Shown here: in pieces, positions 8,491 through 19,300 of the stretch
Numbering within the stretch: position 1 is the first letter of the stretch
Layout: each line of letters starts with the position of its first letter
Source: Micromonospora echinospora
GTDB taxonomy: Bacteria; Actinomycetota; Actinomycetes; Mycobacteriales; Micromonosporaceae
Length of the DNA stretch: 64,000 bases
Direction: 5' to 3'
NCBI RefSeq assembly: GCF_014203425.1
Contig: NZ_JACHJC010000001.1
Coordinates: 4,242,001 to 4,306,000, forward strand
The notes under the pieces: model-generated
What the model saw: only the letters and a program-made list of their open reading frames with translations
Database searches by the model: none
Told to the model about the DNA's origin: nothing
Program-made: the position numbers and the translations under genes

Positions 8491-9147
8491 ATGCCAGACG
8501 ATCGCAACGTCGCGCGCGCCCTGCTGGACCGGCAGTCCCGGACGTACGCGGAGGAGGCCGGGATCGCGCTCGCCGACCGGCCCGGCCCGCTCTACCAGTT
8601 GCTGGTGCTCACCACGCTGCTGAGCACCCGGATCCGGGCGTCGGTGGCGGTGGCCGCGGCCCGGGAGCTGTTCGCCGCCGGCTACCGCACGCCGCAGGCG
8701 ATGGAGGCGGCGACCTGGCAGGACCGGGTCGACGCGCTGGGCCGGGGTCACTACCGGCGTTACGACGAGCGGACCGCGACCATGCTCGGCACCGGCGCCC
8801 GGCTCTGCCTCGACCGCTGGCACGGCGACCTGCGCCGGCTGCACCAGGAAGCCGGCGCCGACCGGGCCGCGCTGCGCCGGTTGCTCACCGAGTTCCCCGG
8901 CATCGGCCCCACCGGGGCGGACATCTTCCTGCGCGAGGCGCAGTCGGTGTGGCCGGACGTGCGCCCGTACGCCGACCGGCGCACGCTGGCCGGGGCGAAG
9001 CGGCTGGGTCTGCCGGCGAGCCCCGGCGACCTGGTCGGGCTGGTCGGCGAGGCGGACTTCGGGCGGCTGGCGTCGGCGCTGGTGCGGGTGGCGCTGGGCG
9101 AGGAGTCGGCGGGCGAGGTGAGCCGCAGCGCCGCGACGGCCCGCTGA
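8491..9147 (+). CDS. HhH-GPD-fold DNA glycosylase/endonuclease III-like protein
   Basis: A 218-residue all-helical protein. The helix-hairpin-helix is LTEFPGIGPTGADIFLRE (about residues 131–148), followed by a Pro/Asp region (PYADRRTL) in the place where HhH-GPD enzymes carry the catalytic Asp. There is no C-terminal iron-sulphur cysteine cluster. These features fit a minimal EndoIII-like base-excision protein, but the catalytic Lys/Asp pair is not obvious, so activity is uncertain. Confidence 0.72.
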   Translation: MPDDRNVARALLDRQSRTYAEEAGIALADRPGPLYQLLVLTTLLSTRIRASVAVAAARELFAAGYRTPQAMEAATWQDRVDALGRGHYRRYDERTATMLGTGARLCLDRWHGDLRRLHQEAGADRAALRRLLTEFPGIGPTGADIFLREAQSVWPDVRPYADRRTLAGAKRLGLPASPGDLVGLVGEADFGRLASALVRVALGEESAGEVSRSAATAR

Positions 9148-9152
9148 GAGCG

Positions 9153-9332
9153 CTACTTGACCGGCCCGGGCCTGGTCAGGTGCCAGGCCAGCAACGAGGC
9201 GAGCAGCGCCAGCAGCACCACACCGCCGGAGATGCCCTCCTCGCCGCTGCCACGGCTTCCCGAGAAGCCGAAGTAGATCACGGCCAGCCCGGCCAGCACG
9301 GTGATGAACGTACGCAGTCCTCGGTCCTTCAC
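9153..9332 (-). CDS. 59-residue membrane protein (hypothetical)
   Basis: A short reading frame starting GTG at 9332 (MKDRGLRTFITVLAG) with two predicted membrane segments (residues about 8–23 and 36–50) separated by a GSRGSGEEGIS loop and ending RPGPVK. Codons carry the strong third-position GC bias of real genes here. Transcribed convergently with the HhH-GPD gene and upstream of the CNNM-type gene. No clear ribosome site, hence moderate confidence. Confidence 0.55.
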   Translation of the reverse strand: MKDRGLRTFITVLAGLAVIYFGFSGSRGSGEEGISGGVVLLALLASLLAWHLTRPGPVK

Positions 9333-9398
9333 GCCCGCACCGTACGACCGGCGGCGGCGCCCGGGGCGCGGATCGGGCGGCCGTCCCCCGTCCGGGTG

Positions 9399-10676
9399 TC
9401 AGTCGGGCGCGTGGCCGACCGCCGGGCCGCGTAGCCGCACCCGCCGGATCGCCCGTCCCGCCACCTCGAGCACCTCCACGGTGAGGCCGGGCAGCCGCAC
9501 CCGCTCCCCCGGGCCCTCGGGCAGCCGGCCCAGCCCGGCCAGCACCAGCCCCGCCACCGTGGTGTACTCCCGCGACAGCGGGAACGTGACCCGTACGCCC
9601 ACGTCGGGCAGGTCGTGCAGCGGGAAGTCGCCCGGCAGCAGCAGCGCGCCGTCCGGTTCCCGCTCGGCCCGGCGCACGTCCCGGTCGGTCTCGTCGTACA
9701 GCTCACCGACGACCTCCTCGAGCAGGTCCTCCATGGTGACCAGGCCGTCCACGCCGCCGTACTCGTCCACCACGAGGGCGAGCTGTTCGTGGCGCTGGCG
9801 CAGGTGCCGCATCGCGTCGGCCACCGGCAGCGTGCCGGGCAGCAGCACCGGCGGGCGGGCCCGGGCGCCGACCGGCGCGCCGCCGGCGTCCACCAGGTCG
9901 CGGATGTGCACCACGCCGCGTACGTCGTCGAGCCCGCCGGGACCGATCACCGGCGCCCGGGACCGGCCCTCGCCCGCCAGCAGCCGCATCGCCTCGGCCG
10001 CCGGCAGGTCCACCGGCAGCGTGGTCACGTCCCGGCGGGCGACAAGCACCTCGCGCAGCGTACGGCCGGCGATGTCGAACGCCCCGGCGAGGATCTCCCG
10101 CTGCTGGGCCGAGAGGCCACGCTGGCTGACCAGCATCTCCCGCAGCTCCTCCTCGGTCACCTCCTGCCGGTTGGCGCGCGGGTCGCCGCCGGCGAGCCGG
10201 ACCAGCAGGTCGGTGGAACGGCCGAGCAGCCACACCGCGGGCCGCGACAGCCGCGCCAGCAGGTCCAGCGGTCCGGCGCTGAGCAGCGCCCACCGCTCCG
10301 CCGTCTGCATGGCCAGCCGCTTGGGCGCCAGCTCTCCCACCACGAGCGTGAGGAACGTCAGCAGCAGCGTCACCAGGAACACGGCCACCGGGCGGGCGGC
10401 CCCGCCGAGGAACCCCAGCGGTCCGACGAGCGGCTCGGCGAGCGTCACCGCAGCGGCGGCCGAGGCGAGGAATCCGGCGAGCGTGATGCCGAGCTGGATG
10501 GTGGCCAGGTAGCGGTTCGGTTCGCGGGTGAGGCGGCTGAGTCTCGCCCCGGCCCGCCCGGAGCGCGCCAGCCGGCGCAACTGCCCCTCCCGCAGGCTCA
10601 CCAGCGCCATCTCGCTGCCGGACAGCGCGGCGTTGACCAGGACCAGGACGGCCACCAGCGCGATCTGCCCGCCCAT
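9399..10676 (-). CDS. CNNM/CorC-type (HlyC family) CBS-domain membrane protein
   Basis: A 425-residue protein with the standard architecture: DUF21/CNNM transmembrane domain (residues 1–180, with SGSEMALVSLREGQLRRL and GELAPKRLAM), a CBS pair (about 200–325, VVDEYGGVDGLVTMEDLLEE) and a C-terminal CorC_HlyC domain. Family members are implicated in magnesium/cobalt homeostasis. The ATG overlaps the stop of the preceding 65-residue protein (ATGA), so the pair forms an operon. Confidence 0.93.
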   Translation of the reverse strand: MGGQIALVAVLVLVNAALSGSEMALVSLREGQLRRLARSGRAGARLSRLTREPNRYLATIQLGITLAGFLASAAAAVTLAEPLVGPLGFLGGAARPVAVFLVTLLLTFLTLVVGELAPKRLAMQTAERWALLSAGPLDLLARLSRPAVWLLGRSTDLLVRLAGGDPRANRQEVTEEELREMLVSQRGLSAQQREILAGAFDIAGRTLREVLVARRDVTTLPVDLPAAEAMRLLAGEGRSRAPVIGPGGLDDVRGVVHIRDLVDAGGAPVGARARPPVLLPGTLPVADAMRHLRQRHEQLALVVDEYGGVDGLVTMEDLLEEVVGELYDETDRDVRRAEREPDGALLLPGDFPLHDLPDVGVRVTFPLSREYTTVAGLVLAGLGRLPEGPGERVRLPGLTVEVLEVAGRAIRRVRLRGPAVGHAPD

Positions 10677-10873
10677 CAGTCCGTCTCCAGGTCGTCCAGG
10701 GAGATCGCGTGGGTCATCAGCCAGCGGGCCAGCGCGGCCATCCCGAACAGCCACAGCGGCGCCGACTCGGTGGGGCCGTTCGTGGCGTAGATGGCGAATC
10801 GCAGGTCCGGGGCGCGGTACGCCTCGATCCGCCACTTGTGGTTCTTGTCCCGCCAGACCGCGGAAGGGTCCAT
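10676..10873 (-). CDS. 65-residue conserved protein of unknown function
   Basis: A compact protein, MDPSAVWRDKNHKWRIEAYR onward, with a Trp/Arg-rich N-terminal half and a hydrophobic LWLFGMAALARWL helix. Directly upstream of, and overlapping by ATGA, the CNNM-type gene. No signal peptide or motif I recognise. Lies just downstream of selB on the same strand but separated by about 45 bp, so read-through from the selenocysteine unit is possible. Confidence 0.7.
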   Translation of the reverse strand: MDPSAVWRDKNHKWRIEAYRAPDLRFAIYATNGPTESAPLWLFGMAALARWLMTHAISLDDLETD

Positions 10874-10918
10874 GGCGTCACGGTAGGTGACCGGAGCGGG
10901 CCGTCGACGCCTGTTGAC

Positions 10919-12682
10919 TCAGCCCGGCGGGCGGACCACCTCGCGGGCGTCGTCGGGCAGCCGCCGGGTGGCTCCGCGCCGGTCCAGCAGCTCCAGCAGC
11001 GGCACCGCCACCCGCCGGGTGGTGCCGAGCGCCTGCCGGGCGGCGCTGAGCGTGAACGGCTGCGGCAGCCCGGCCAGGACGCGCACCGCGTCGTCCGGGG
11101 CGCCGGGCAGCAGCACCACGTTCTCGGCCAGCTTCAGCAGCGCGCCGGCCCGGACCGCGGCGCCGATCTCGCGGGGGCCGAGCCCGAGGTCGGCCAGGTG
11201 GTGCGCCTCGGGCGCCTGGAACGGCCGGTCGCCGTACTCGGCCCGGACCCGGTCCACCGCCCGGGCCACCGGGTCGGGCAGCGTGTGCTGCGGCGCGGCG
11301 GTGATCAGGCCGTCGCGTAGCCGCAGCGGCGGGCGCAGCAACGCGGTCACCAGGGCGCGCTCGGGCAGGTCGAGCCGGTGGCGCAGCACGTCGACCGGTA
11401 CGCCCGCGGCGAGCGGGTGCTCGGCGGCGTACCGGGTCACCTCCTCGGTGAGGCGCCGGCCCAGGTCACGCCAGTGCTCCGGGTCGGCCAGCCACTGCCC
11501 GGCCACCGGCGTCGCGGTCGGCGGCACGCCCATCCGGGTCAGGTCCCCGGCCCGGATCAGCCGCCGCCGGCGCAGTTCCCCGGCCAGGTCCGGTCGCCCG
11601 TCGAGACCGGCCAGCACGGCCGCGCGGGCCACCGCCGCGCCCCGCTGGCGCAGTGGCGGCGGATCCACGTCGAGCACCGTGACGCCGCCGCAGACGTGGT
11701 GCCGGCCGGGGTCGCGCAGCAGCGCCCGGTCCCCGATCAGCAGCGGCAGCGGCCGGGCCAGGCGCAGCCGGACCGTGTCCGGGCCCAGCGGCCGGACCCG
11801 GGCGGGCACCGCCGCCGAGCCGGCGTGCAGCGTGAGAGTGGCCGGCAGGTCGGCGGCCGGGTCGCCGGACAGCCGCACGTCGAGCAGGTCGATACGCCCG
11901 AACCGGCCGGGCGTGAGCAGCGCGTCGCCGCGCCCGACCTGGTCCCGGGGCAGGCCGCGCAGGTTCACCGCGACCCGGGCCACCGCGTCGACGGCGGTGT
12001 GCGCGGCGCCGAGAGAGTGCAGTCCGCGTACCCGCACCGCCTCGCCGGTGTCCGCCAGCTCCAGCTCGTCGCCGACGCGCAGCCGGCCGCCGCCGAGCGT
12101 GCCGGTGACCACGGTGCCGCTGCCGCGTACCGTGAACGCGCGATCCACCCAGAGCCGCACCGGCGCGTCGAGGGCCGGCTCGGGCAGCCGGGCGACCAGG
12201 CGATCAAGCGCGGCGCGCAGCTCGGGCAGCCCGGCGCCGGTGACCGCGGAGACGGGCACCGCCTCCACCTCGCCCAGCGACGTCGCGGCGATCTCCGCGC
12301 GGGCCCGCGCCGTGGCCGGACCGGGATCGGCCAGGTCCGCGCGGGTGACCGCCAGCAGCCCGTACGACACACCCAGCGCGTGCAGCGCGGCCAGGTGCTC
12401 GGCGGACTGCGGCATCCAGCCCTCGTCGGCGGCCACCACGATCAGCGCCGCCGGGACCGGGCCGACACCGGCGAGCATGTTCGGCACGAACCGCTCGTGC
12501 CCGGGCACGTCGACGAAGGCGATGGTGCCGCCGGAGGGCAGCGGAGTCCAGGCGAAGCCGAGGTCGATGGTCATGCCGCGGCGGCGTTCCTCCGCCCACC
12601 GGTCCGGTTCCATCCCGGTCAGCGCCCGCACCAGCGTGGACTTGCCGTGGTCGACGTGCCCGGCGGTCGCCACCACCCACAT
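10919..12682 (-). CDS. selB: Selenocysteine-specific translation elongation factor SelB
   Basis: A 587-residue translational GTPase that delivers Sec-tRNA to UGA codons marked by a SECIS hairpin. The G domain is clear: P-loop GHVDHGKST (residue about 8), MTIDLGF switch [10 protein letters not shown] (G3). G4 reads TRAD in place of NKxD. EF-Tu-like domains II/III follow (to about residue 370), then winged-helix repeats that bind the SECIS RNA. The start [13 protein letters not shown] lies five bases after the selA stop; longer in-frame extensions are Ala/Arg-rich and unlike the family. Third part of the tRNA-Sec–selA–selB unit. Confidence 0.95.
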   Translation of the reverse strand: MWVVATAGHVDHGKSTLVRALTGMEPDRWAEERRRGMTIDLGFAWTPLPSGGTIAFVDVPGHERFVPNMLAGVGPVPAALIVVAADEGWMPQSAEHLAALHALGVSYGLLAVTRADLADPGPATARARAEIAATSLGEVEAVPVSAVTGAGLPELRAALDRLVARLPEPALDAPVRLWVDRAFTVRGSGTVVTGTLGGGRLRVGDELELADTGEAVRVRGLHSLGAAHTAVDAVARVAVNLRGLPRDQVGRGDALLTPGRFGRIDLLDVRLSGDPAADLPATLTLHAGSAAVPARVRPLGPDTVRLRLARPLPLLIGDRALLRDPGRHHVCGGVTVLDVDPPPLRQRGAAVARAAVLAGLDGRPDLAGELRRRRLIRAGDLTRMGVPPTATPVAGQWLADPEHWRDLGRRLTEEVTRYAAEHPLAAGVPVDVLRHRLDLPERALVTALLRPPLRLRDGLITAAPQHTLPDPVARAVDRVRAEYGDRPFQAPEAHHLADLGLGPREIGAAVRAGALLKLAENVVLLPGAPDDAVRVLAGLPQPFTLSAARQALGTTRRVAVPLLELLDRRGATRRLPDDAREVVRPPG

Positions 12683-12687
12683 GCCGG

Positions 12688-13980
12688 TCAGTCCCCCACG
12701 CTCAGCACGGCCGCGCGGACCCGGTCGTCGGCGACCTCCGGCACGGCGCGCAGGTCCAGCAGGAGCCGGCCGTGCAGCACCCGGCCGAGGATCGCCGGCC
12801 GGCCGGTGCGCAGCGGCTCGGCGTACCGCTCGGGCAGGCTCAGCGCCCACGAGTCCAGCTCCACGCCGGGCGCGCCGCCGCCGCCGACCACCGCCGCGCT
12901 GGGCACCACCTCGGCCTTACAGCCGTCCTCGCCGAGCCGGTCACGCAGCCGCTCCACCCGGGCGCGCAGCCGGACCGGGTCGGCGTGCAGCGCGTCCCGG
13001 GTGGGCGTGGTCGGCGCGTACAGGGTGGCGGCGAGCGCGGCGAGGGTGAGCTTGTCGACCCGCAACGCCCGCGCGAGGGGGTGCCGGCGCAGCCGGTGCA
13101 CCAGGTCGGCGTCGCCGAGCAGCAGGCCGGCCTGCGGGCCGCCGAGCAGCTTGTCGCCGCTGGCGGTGACCAGGTGCGCGCCCCCGCGCAGCGTGGTGGC
13201 GGCGTCCGGCTCGGCGGGCAGCAGCGGGTCCGGCGCGAGCAGCCCCGACCCGATGTCGACCACCACCGGTACGCCGAGCGTGGCCAGCTCGGCGACCGGC
13301 ACCGCCGACGTGAAGCCGGTGACCACGAAGTTCGACGGGTGCACCTTGAGTACGAAACCGGTGTACTCGCCGATCACGGCTTCGTAGTCGGCGCGGGTGG
13401 TGCGGTTGGTGGTGCCCACCTCGCGCAGCCGGGCGCCGGTGCTGGCCAGCAGGTCGGGCAGGCGGAACCCGTCGCCGATCTCGACCAGCTCGCCGCGGCT
13501 GACCACGATCTCCCGACCGGCGGCGAGCGCCGTAGCGGCCAGCGCCAGCGCGGCGGCGCCGTTGTTCACCACGTGCACCGCCCCGGCGTCGGGCACGGCG
13601 GCGGCGAGCGCGTCGAGCGCCTCCCGGCCGCGCCGGGCCCGCCGGCCGGTGCGCAGGTCCAGCTCCACGTCGGTGTTCCCGGCGGCGGCGACCAGCGCGT
13701 CCACCGCGGACGGGGCGAGCGGGGCGCGGCCCAGGTTGGTGTGCAGCACGACGCCGGTGGCGTTGAGCACGGCGCGTGGCGTACGGCTGGGCAGGTCGGC
13801 GAGCGCCGCGTCGCGTACCTGTTCGGGGGTCAGCTCGCCGCGGCGGGCGCGGTCCTGCGCGCGGACGACGGCGGCCTTGACCAGGTCGCGGCCCAGCGTT
13901 ACGGCGGCGGCGGCCAGCGCGGGATCGGCGAGCAGCGCGTCGGTGCGCGGCACCCGCCGTCGCGGGTCGACCTCACGCAT
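12688..13980 (-). CDS. selA: L-seryl-tRNA(Sec) selenium transferase SelA
   Basis: A 430-residue PLP enzyme that converts Ser-tRNA(Sec) to Sec-tRNA(Sec) using selenophosphate. Visible landmarks are [16 protein letters not shown] (residues about 73–88), [11 protein letters not shown] and the PLP-lysine in [12 protein letters not shown] (Lys277). Length is close to other bacterial SelA. It starts 21 bases downstream of tRNA-Sec and is followed immediately by selB, so the three are probably one transcription unit. Confidence 0.96.
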   Translation of the reverse strand: MREVDPRRRVPRTDALLADPALAAAAVTLGRDLVKAAVVRAQDRARRGELTPEQVRDAALADLPSRTPRAVLNATGVVLHTNLGRAPLAPSAVDALVAAAGNTDVELDLRTGRRARRGREALDALAAAVPDAGAVHVVNNGAAALALAATALAAGREIVVSRGELVEIGDGFRLPDLLASTGARLREVGTTNRTTRADYEAVIGEYTGFVLKVHPSNFVVTGFTSAVPVAELATLGVPVVVDIGSGLLAPDPLLPAEPDAATTLRGGAHLVTASGDKLLGGPQAGLLLGDADLVHRLRRHPLARALRVDKLTLAALAATLYAPTTPTRDALHADPVRLRARVERLRDRLGEDGCKAEVVPSAAVVGGGGAPGVELDSWALSLPERYAEPLRTGRPAILGRVLHGRLLLDLRAVPEVADDRVRAAVLSVGD

Positions 13981-14001
13981 CGTGCTCTCCCGGGAACGGT
14001 T

Positions 14002-14097
14002 TGGCGGAGACGGACGGGAATCGAACCCGCCTGGCCCGGGTCCCGGACCACACCGGTTTTGAAGACCGGGAGGGGCACCAGCCGCCTGAACGCCTCC
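14002..14097 (-). tRNA. selC: tRNA-Sec (anticodon TCA)
   Basis: A 96-nt tRNA with encoded CCA (14004–14002) and discriminator G. The acceptor stem pairs GGAGGCG with CGTCTCC. The anticodon loop is CTTCAAA closed by CCGGT/ACCGG, giving anticodon TCA, which reads UGA. The long variable arm (GGTCCGGGACCCGGGCC region) and total length over 90 nt are typical of tRNA-Sec. It sits between the formate dehydrogenase membrane subunit and selA on the same strand. Confidence 0.96.
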
Positions 14098-14142
14098 ACG
14101 CAGCAGTCAACCACAGCGGGCGGGAGGCCGCCCGGGAAGGTG

Positions 14143-15294
14143 TCAGTCCTGGTCGGCGGCCCGCCGGTCGGCGCGTTCGCGCTGCGGCACCACGGTGTAG
14201 CGCGGGTCGCGCGCGGAGGCGACGCCGCCGTGGAAGATCCCGAACCGGGTGCACACGGATGCGGCGATCAGCGCGGCGCCGGACAGCGCGGACAGGACCC
14301 GGCTGCGGCGGCCGACCAGCGCGCCCGCCACCCCGGCGGCGGTCAGCGCCCGCCCGGCTTGCAGCAGCTTGCCGGGCGTGCCCTGCGTGTAGGGCTCGCT
14401 GAGCAGCCCGAGCCGGTTCTCCACCCGGTGCGAGCCCCACAGCTCCATCGCCGCGCCCGCGACCGCGAGACGCCGCGCCGGGCCCGCCTGCCCGGGCGGC
14501 GCGGCGATCAACCCGACGCCGGCGCCGCTGGCCAGCGCGCTGCCCGCGAAGATGGCCGGCAGTTCCGGGTACGCCTCGTGCCACGACGGCACCGCCGTGT
14601 CCGCCAGCAGCACCCCGGTGTACGTGGCAAGCGCCGGCGCGGTGACGGCGGCGGCCATCCCGGCGGCGTGCCCGACCGGAGGCAGCAGCCGGCGGCCGAG
14701 GCCGAGCAGCCCGCGCTCGGGCAGCAGCGGGGCGGCCTCGGCGATCGCGGCGATCCCGGCGGCCGGGCCGAACACGCTGAGGATCCAGGTGCCCACCGAC
14801 ATCGGCGAGGTCACCTTCGCCACCCGCAGCATGTGGTGGAAGCGCGACGGCCGGCCCAGGTCGTTGACCAGGAAGTAGGTGCTCGCGCCGACCCCGGCCA
14901 GCGCGGCGATCCGGCCGGCGCGGCGCAGCGCCGGGCGGCCGGTGAGCTGCCCGCCGGCGGCCAGCAGCGACGATCCGGCGGCCAGCCCGCCGGTGAACAG
15001 GTACGCGGCGATGTCCCACCGCCACACCGGCGGCTTGAGGACGGGGCGGCCGTAGTAGGAGGTGAACTCGGCCGGCGGCACGTTGAGCTGCTCGCCGCCG
15101 CCCTTGCCGCCCTGGCGTCGGCGCGGGGCCGCGCCGCGGGGCGGGTGCGGGGCCAGGCCGGCGTCGCGGGAGCCGGCGTCGGTGCGTCCCACGCCGGGAC
15201 CGGCGGCGGTGGCCCGGCTGCCGTTCTCCCGCTCGGTGGACAGGCGCTCGCGGAAGCGGCGGAACAGGTCACCGACCGGGCGGTCCGGGCTCAC
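14143..15294 (-). CDS. nrfD: Formate dehydrogenase membrane subunit, NrfD/PsrC family
   Basis: A 383-residue integral membrane protein that would pass electrons from the iron-sulphur subunit to menaquinone. A hydrophilic N-terminal extension of about 65 residues precedes FTSYYGRPVLKPPVWRWDIA, the conserved entry of NrfD-type subunits, then eight or more hydrophobic helices. The GTG start (15294) overlaps the TGA of the iron-sulphur subunit (GTGA). It replaces the cytochrome b subunit of E. coli FdnGHI-type enzymes. No heme histidine pattern is expected for this family. Confidence 0.9.
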   Translation of the reverse strand: MSPDRPVGDLFRRFRERLSTERENGSRATAAGPGVGRTDAGSRDAGLAPHPPRGAAPRRRQGGKGGGEQLNVPPAEFTSYYGRPVLKPPVWRWDIAAYLFTGGLAAGSSLLAAGGQLTGRPALRRAGRIAALAGVGASTYFLVNDLGRPSRFHHMLRVAKVTSPMSVGTWILSVFGPAAGIAAIAEAAPLLPERGLLGLGRRLLPPVGHAAGMAAAVTAPALATYTGVLLADTAVPSWHEAYPELPAIFAGSALASGAGVGLIAAPPGQAGPARRLAVAGAAMELWGSHRVENRLGLLSEPYTQGTPGKLLQAGRALTAAGVAGALVGRRSRVLSALSGAALIAASVCTRFGIFHGGVASARDPRYTVVPQRERADRRAADQD

Positions 15295-16334
15295 GACGAT
15301 CCTCCGACGAACGCGGCGACGGCAGCCGCCGCCATGGCCAGCGCGGCGAACCCGGCCCGCTTCCACATCTTCGGCAGGTCCCGGGTGGTGACCACCGGGT
15401 CCGGCGGCAGCCCGTACACCTCCGGCTCGTCCAGCAGCAGGAAGAACGCGCCATCGCCGCCCACGCCGTCGGTCGGGTCGTGGCCGTACAGACGCGCCTC
15501 CGGCACACCCCGCTCGTGTAGCGCGGCGACCCGCGTGGCAGCGCGTTCCCGCAGCTCGTCGAGCGGGCCGTACTGGATGGACTCGGTCGGGCATGCCTGC
15601 GCGCAGGCGGGCGTCATGCCCGCGCCCATCCGGTCGTAGCACAGCGTGCACTTCCACGCCCGGCCGTCACCCTTGCGCTGGTCGATCACGCCGTACGGGC
15701 AGGCGGAGATGCAGTAGCCGCAGCCGTTGCAGATGTCCTCCTGCACCACCACCGTGCCGAACTCGGTGCGGAACAGCGAGCCGGTCGGGCACACGTCCAG
15801 GCAGGCCGCGTGGGTGCAGTGCTTGCACACGTCGGACATCATCAGCCAGCGGAAGTCGGAGCGGGTCTCCGCGCCGCTGTCCCGCCCGGGCGGCTGCGCG
15901 CCGGGCATGCCGAGGAAATCCGGACCGGCCGCCATCCGCGCCGCCGCTTCCGGCTGCCCCGGCGGCAGACCGGGATTCGTGCCGGTGTCGAGGGCTGTGA
16001 CGGCACCGGCCGCCGCGGACGCGGGGCTCGTCGCCGGGCCCGTCGGGTCACCCGCGAACGGCGGCGTGCGGTGCCCGGCCGGGCGGGGCTGCTCGATGAA
16101 CGCGACGTGCCGCCACGAGTTCGCGGTCAGCGCGCCGGTGTTGTCGTACGACATGCCGAGCAGGTCGAACCCCGAGTCGGGGACGCCGTTCCACTCCTTG
16201 CAGGCGACCTCGCACGCCTTGCAGCCGATGCAGACGCTGGTGTCGGTGAAGAAGCCCATCCGGGGCGGCGCCGACACCCAGCCCGCGTCGGGGGCCGGGT
16301 CCAGCGGTCCGTACAGGCTGTTGGCGTCAGGCAT
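15291..16334 (-). CDS. fdhB: Formate dehydrogenase iron-sulphur (beta) subunit
   Basis: A 347-residue ferredoxin-like electron carrier. Four cysteine groups are visible: CIGCKACEVACKEW (about residues 35–48), CKHCTHAACLDVCPTGS, CNGCGYCISACPYG and CTLCYDRMGAGMTPACAQACP, enough for four [4Fe-4S] clusters as in FdnH. A Pro/Ala-rich insert lies between clusters 1 and 2. A single C-terminal membrane helix (AGFAALAMAAAAVAAFVGG) anchors it. The start overlaps the end of the catalytic gene by eight bases. Confidence 0.94.
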   Translation of the reverse strand: MPDANSLYGPLDPAPDAGWVSAPPRMGFFTDTSVCIGCKACEVACKEWNGVPDSGFDLLGMSYDNTGALTANSWRHVAFIEQPRPAGHRTPPFAGDPTGPATSPASAAAGAVTALDTGTNPGLPPGQPEAAARMAAGPDFLGMPGAQPPGRDSGAETRSDFRWLMMSDVCKHCTHAACLDVCPTGSLFRTEFGTVVVQEDICNGCGYCISACPYGVIDQRKGDGRAWKCTLCYDRMGAGMTPACAQACPTESIQYGPLDELRERAATRVAALHERGVPEARLYGHDPTDGVGGDGAFFLLLDEPEVYGLPPDPVVTTRDLPKMWKRAGFAALAMAAAAVAAFVGGSS

Positions 16335-19300
16335 CCGGCTCCCCGTCCTGGTGCGCGGCGGGCGACCGCTCGTCGGTGCTGCCGGCGGCGTCGTCCCCGC
16401 CGGCCGCGTCGGTGGTCACCAAGGGGACCTTCCGGTCCGGCGTCATCCCGGCCCGCCGCTGGTAGTCGCCGACCAGGTCCAGCAGCGCCGGACCGGTGGG
16501 ACGCCGGCCGGGCCGGACGTCGCAGGTGCCGACCTTGCTCTCCTGGATGAGCACGTTCGGGTCCAGGGTGATGCCGAACAGGTCGTTCGCCGAGTCGCCG
16601 GTGACCAGACCCTCGCTGCCGAAGTGGTAGGGCAGCCACACCTGGTGGATGATCCGCCCGTCCACCCGCAGCGGGGTGAGCCGGTCGGTGACGAGCACCC
16701 GCGCCTCGATCGCCGCGCGGCCGCTGATCAGATGCGCCCAGCCCAGGTGCGCCAGCCCGACCTCGCCGGCCAGTTCCGGGGACACCTCGACGAACATCTC
16801 CGGTTGCAGCTCCGCCAGGCGCGGCACGGTACGGCTCATCCCGCCGGCGGTGTGGTGCTCGGTAAGACGGCTGACGGTGAACACGTACGGGAAGACCTCG
16901 CTGTGCGGCTCCGGCGGGCTCGGGTTCATCCGGTTGACCGGGTGCTCGTAGATCTTGCGGGTCGGGTTGGCCTGCTGACCGTAGAGCGGGTTGCGCATCG
17001 GCGACTCGGCCGGCTCGTAGTGCGCCGGCAGCGGCCCGTCCAGGACGCCGGTCGGCGCGTACAGCCACGCCTTGCCGTCGCCCTGCATGACGAACGCGTC
17101 GTCACCGGCGAGCCCGGCCGGCCCGGAGGCGCCCTCCGGCGGCCGGTACGACGGCGGTTTCGTCTTCTCGAAGTCCGGCACGTCGTACCCGGTCCACTCG
17201 CCGGCGTCCGGGTCCCACCAGACGTACTTCTTGCGCTCGCTCCACGGCCGGCCCTCCGGGTCGGCGGAGGCGCGGTTGTAGAGCGTGCGGCGGTTCGCCG
17301 GCCAGGCCCAGCCCCACTCGGCGGCCACCCAGTCCTGCTCGTGGCGGGACCGGCGGCGGGCCGCCTGGTTCACGCCGTCGGCGTAGACGCCGGAGTAGAT
17401 CCAGCAGCCGACGGCTGTGGAGCCGTCGTCGCGGGCCTCGACGAAGGCGTTCAGCAGGCGGCCGGTGGCCACCTCGTACCCGTTGATCTCCTTCAGCACC
17501 GCCTCGGCGCTCGGCTCGGCGTGCGGACCGTGCGTCGGGTAGTCCCAGGCCAGGTCCAGCAGCGCCCGGTCGCGACGCTCGGTGGAGACGGCCAGCTTCT
17601 CCCGCAGCACGCGGCCCAGGTGGTAGAAGAACCACAGCTCGGAGCGGGCGTCGCCCGGCGGGTCGACAGCCTTCTCCCGCCACTGCAACAGCCGCTGCGT
17701 CTGGGTGAACGTGCCCTCCTTCTCCACGTGCGAGGCCGCCGGCAGGAAGAACACCTCGGTACGGCACTCCTCCGGCACGATCTCGCCGGTGGCGATCTCC
17801 GGGCTGTTCTTCCAGAACGTGGCGCTCTCGATCATGAACAGGTCGCGGACGACCAGCCAGTCGAGGTTGGCCATGCCGAGGCGCTGGGCCCGGCCGTGCG
17901 CCGAGCCGACCGCCGGGTTCTGGCCGAGCAGGAAGTAGCCCTTCACCCTGCCGTCGATCATGTTCAGCACCTGCTGGTACGTCCCGTGGTCGCCGGTCAT
18001 CCGGGGCATGTACCCGTAGCAGAAGTCGTTCTCCGGCGTCGCCGCGTCACCCCAGTACGCCTTGAGCAGGCTCGTCGCGAAGGCACGCGAGTTGCCCCAG
18101 AAGCCCTTCTGGCCCGGGCGCCGGATGCTGTCCACCCACTCGTCGAACGTCGGGTGGTCGGCGTGGTGCGGCATCGGCAGGTAGCCGGGCAACAGGTTGA
18201 ACAGCGTCGGGATGTCGGTGGAGCCCTGGATGCTGGCGTGGCCGCGCAGCGCCAGGATGCCACCGCCCGGGCGGCCCATGTTGCCCAGCAGCGTCTGGAT
18301 GATCGAGCCGGTGCGGATGTACTGCACGCCCACGCTGTGCTGGGTCCAGCCGACGGAGTAGACGAGCGCGCCGGTGCGCTCCCGCCCCGAATTCTCCGTC
18401 CAGGCGCGGGCCAGCTCCAGGAACTTCTCCTCCGGGATGCCGCACACCCGGGCCACCATCTCCGGGGTGTAGCGGGAGAAGTGCCGCTTGAGGATCTGGT
18501 AGACGCAGCGCGGATGCTGCAACGTCTCGTCCCGCGGCGCCTGCGTCGGCACCGGCTCGCCGTGCGACTCGTGCTCCAGCCCGGAGGCCGAGTCGCGCTC
18601 CTTGCCGGTGCCCCGGATCCTGGCGCTGCCCTCCTGCCCCTCGTACTGCCAGCTGGCGTGGTCGTAGGAGCCGGTGTCCGGGTTGTAGCCGGAGAACAGG
18701 CCGTCCAGGTCCTCGGTGTCGGCGAACTGCTCGCTGACGATGTTGGCCGCGTTCGTGTACGCCAGCACGTACTCCCGGAAGTCGAGCTCGTTGTCCAGGA
18801 TGTAGCGCACCACGCCGCCGAGCAGCGCGATGTCCGTGCCCGCCCGGATCGGCAGGTACGTGTCGGCGAGCGCGCTGGTGCGCGTGAACCGCGGGTCGAC
18901 GTGGAAGACCTTCGCGCCGCGCTTCTTCGCCTCCATCACCCACTGGAAGCCCACCGGGTGGGCCTCGGCCATGTTCGAGCCCTGGATGATGATGACGTCA
19001 GCGTTGACGAGGTCCTGCTGGAAGTCCGTGGCGCCGCCGCGACCGAAGCTGGTCCCCAGACCGGGGACGGTGGCGGAGTGTCAAATGCGGGCCTGGTTCT
19101 CGATCTGGAGTGCCCCCATCGCGGTGAACAACTTCTTGATGAGGTAGTTCTCCTCGTTGTCCAGCGTCGCGCCGCCGAGGCTGGAGATGCCGAGCGTCCG
19201 GTTCAGCGGACGACCCTCGTCGTCGACGTCCTCCCAGGTCTCCGCGCGGGCGGCGAGGATCCGGTCGGCGATCATGTCGAGCGCGACGTCGAGGTCCAGG

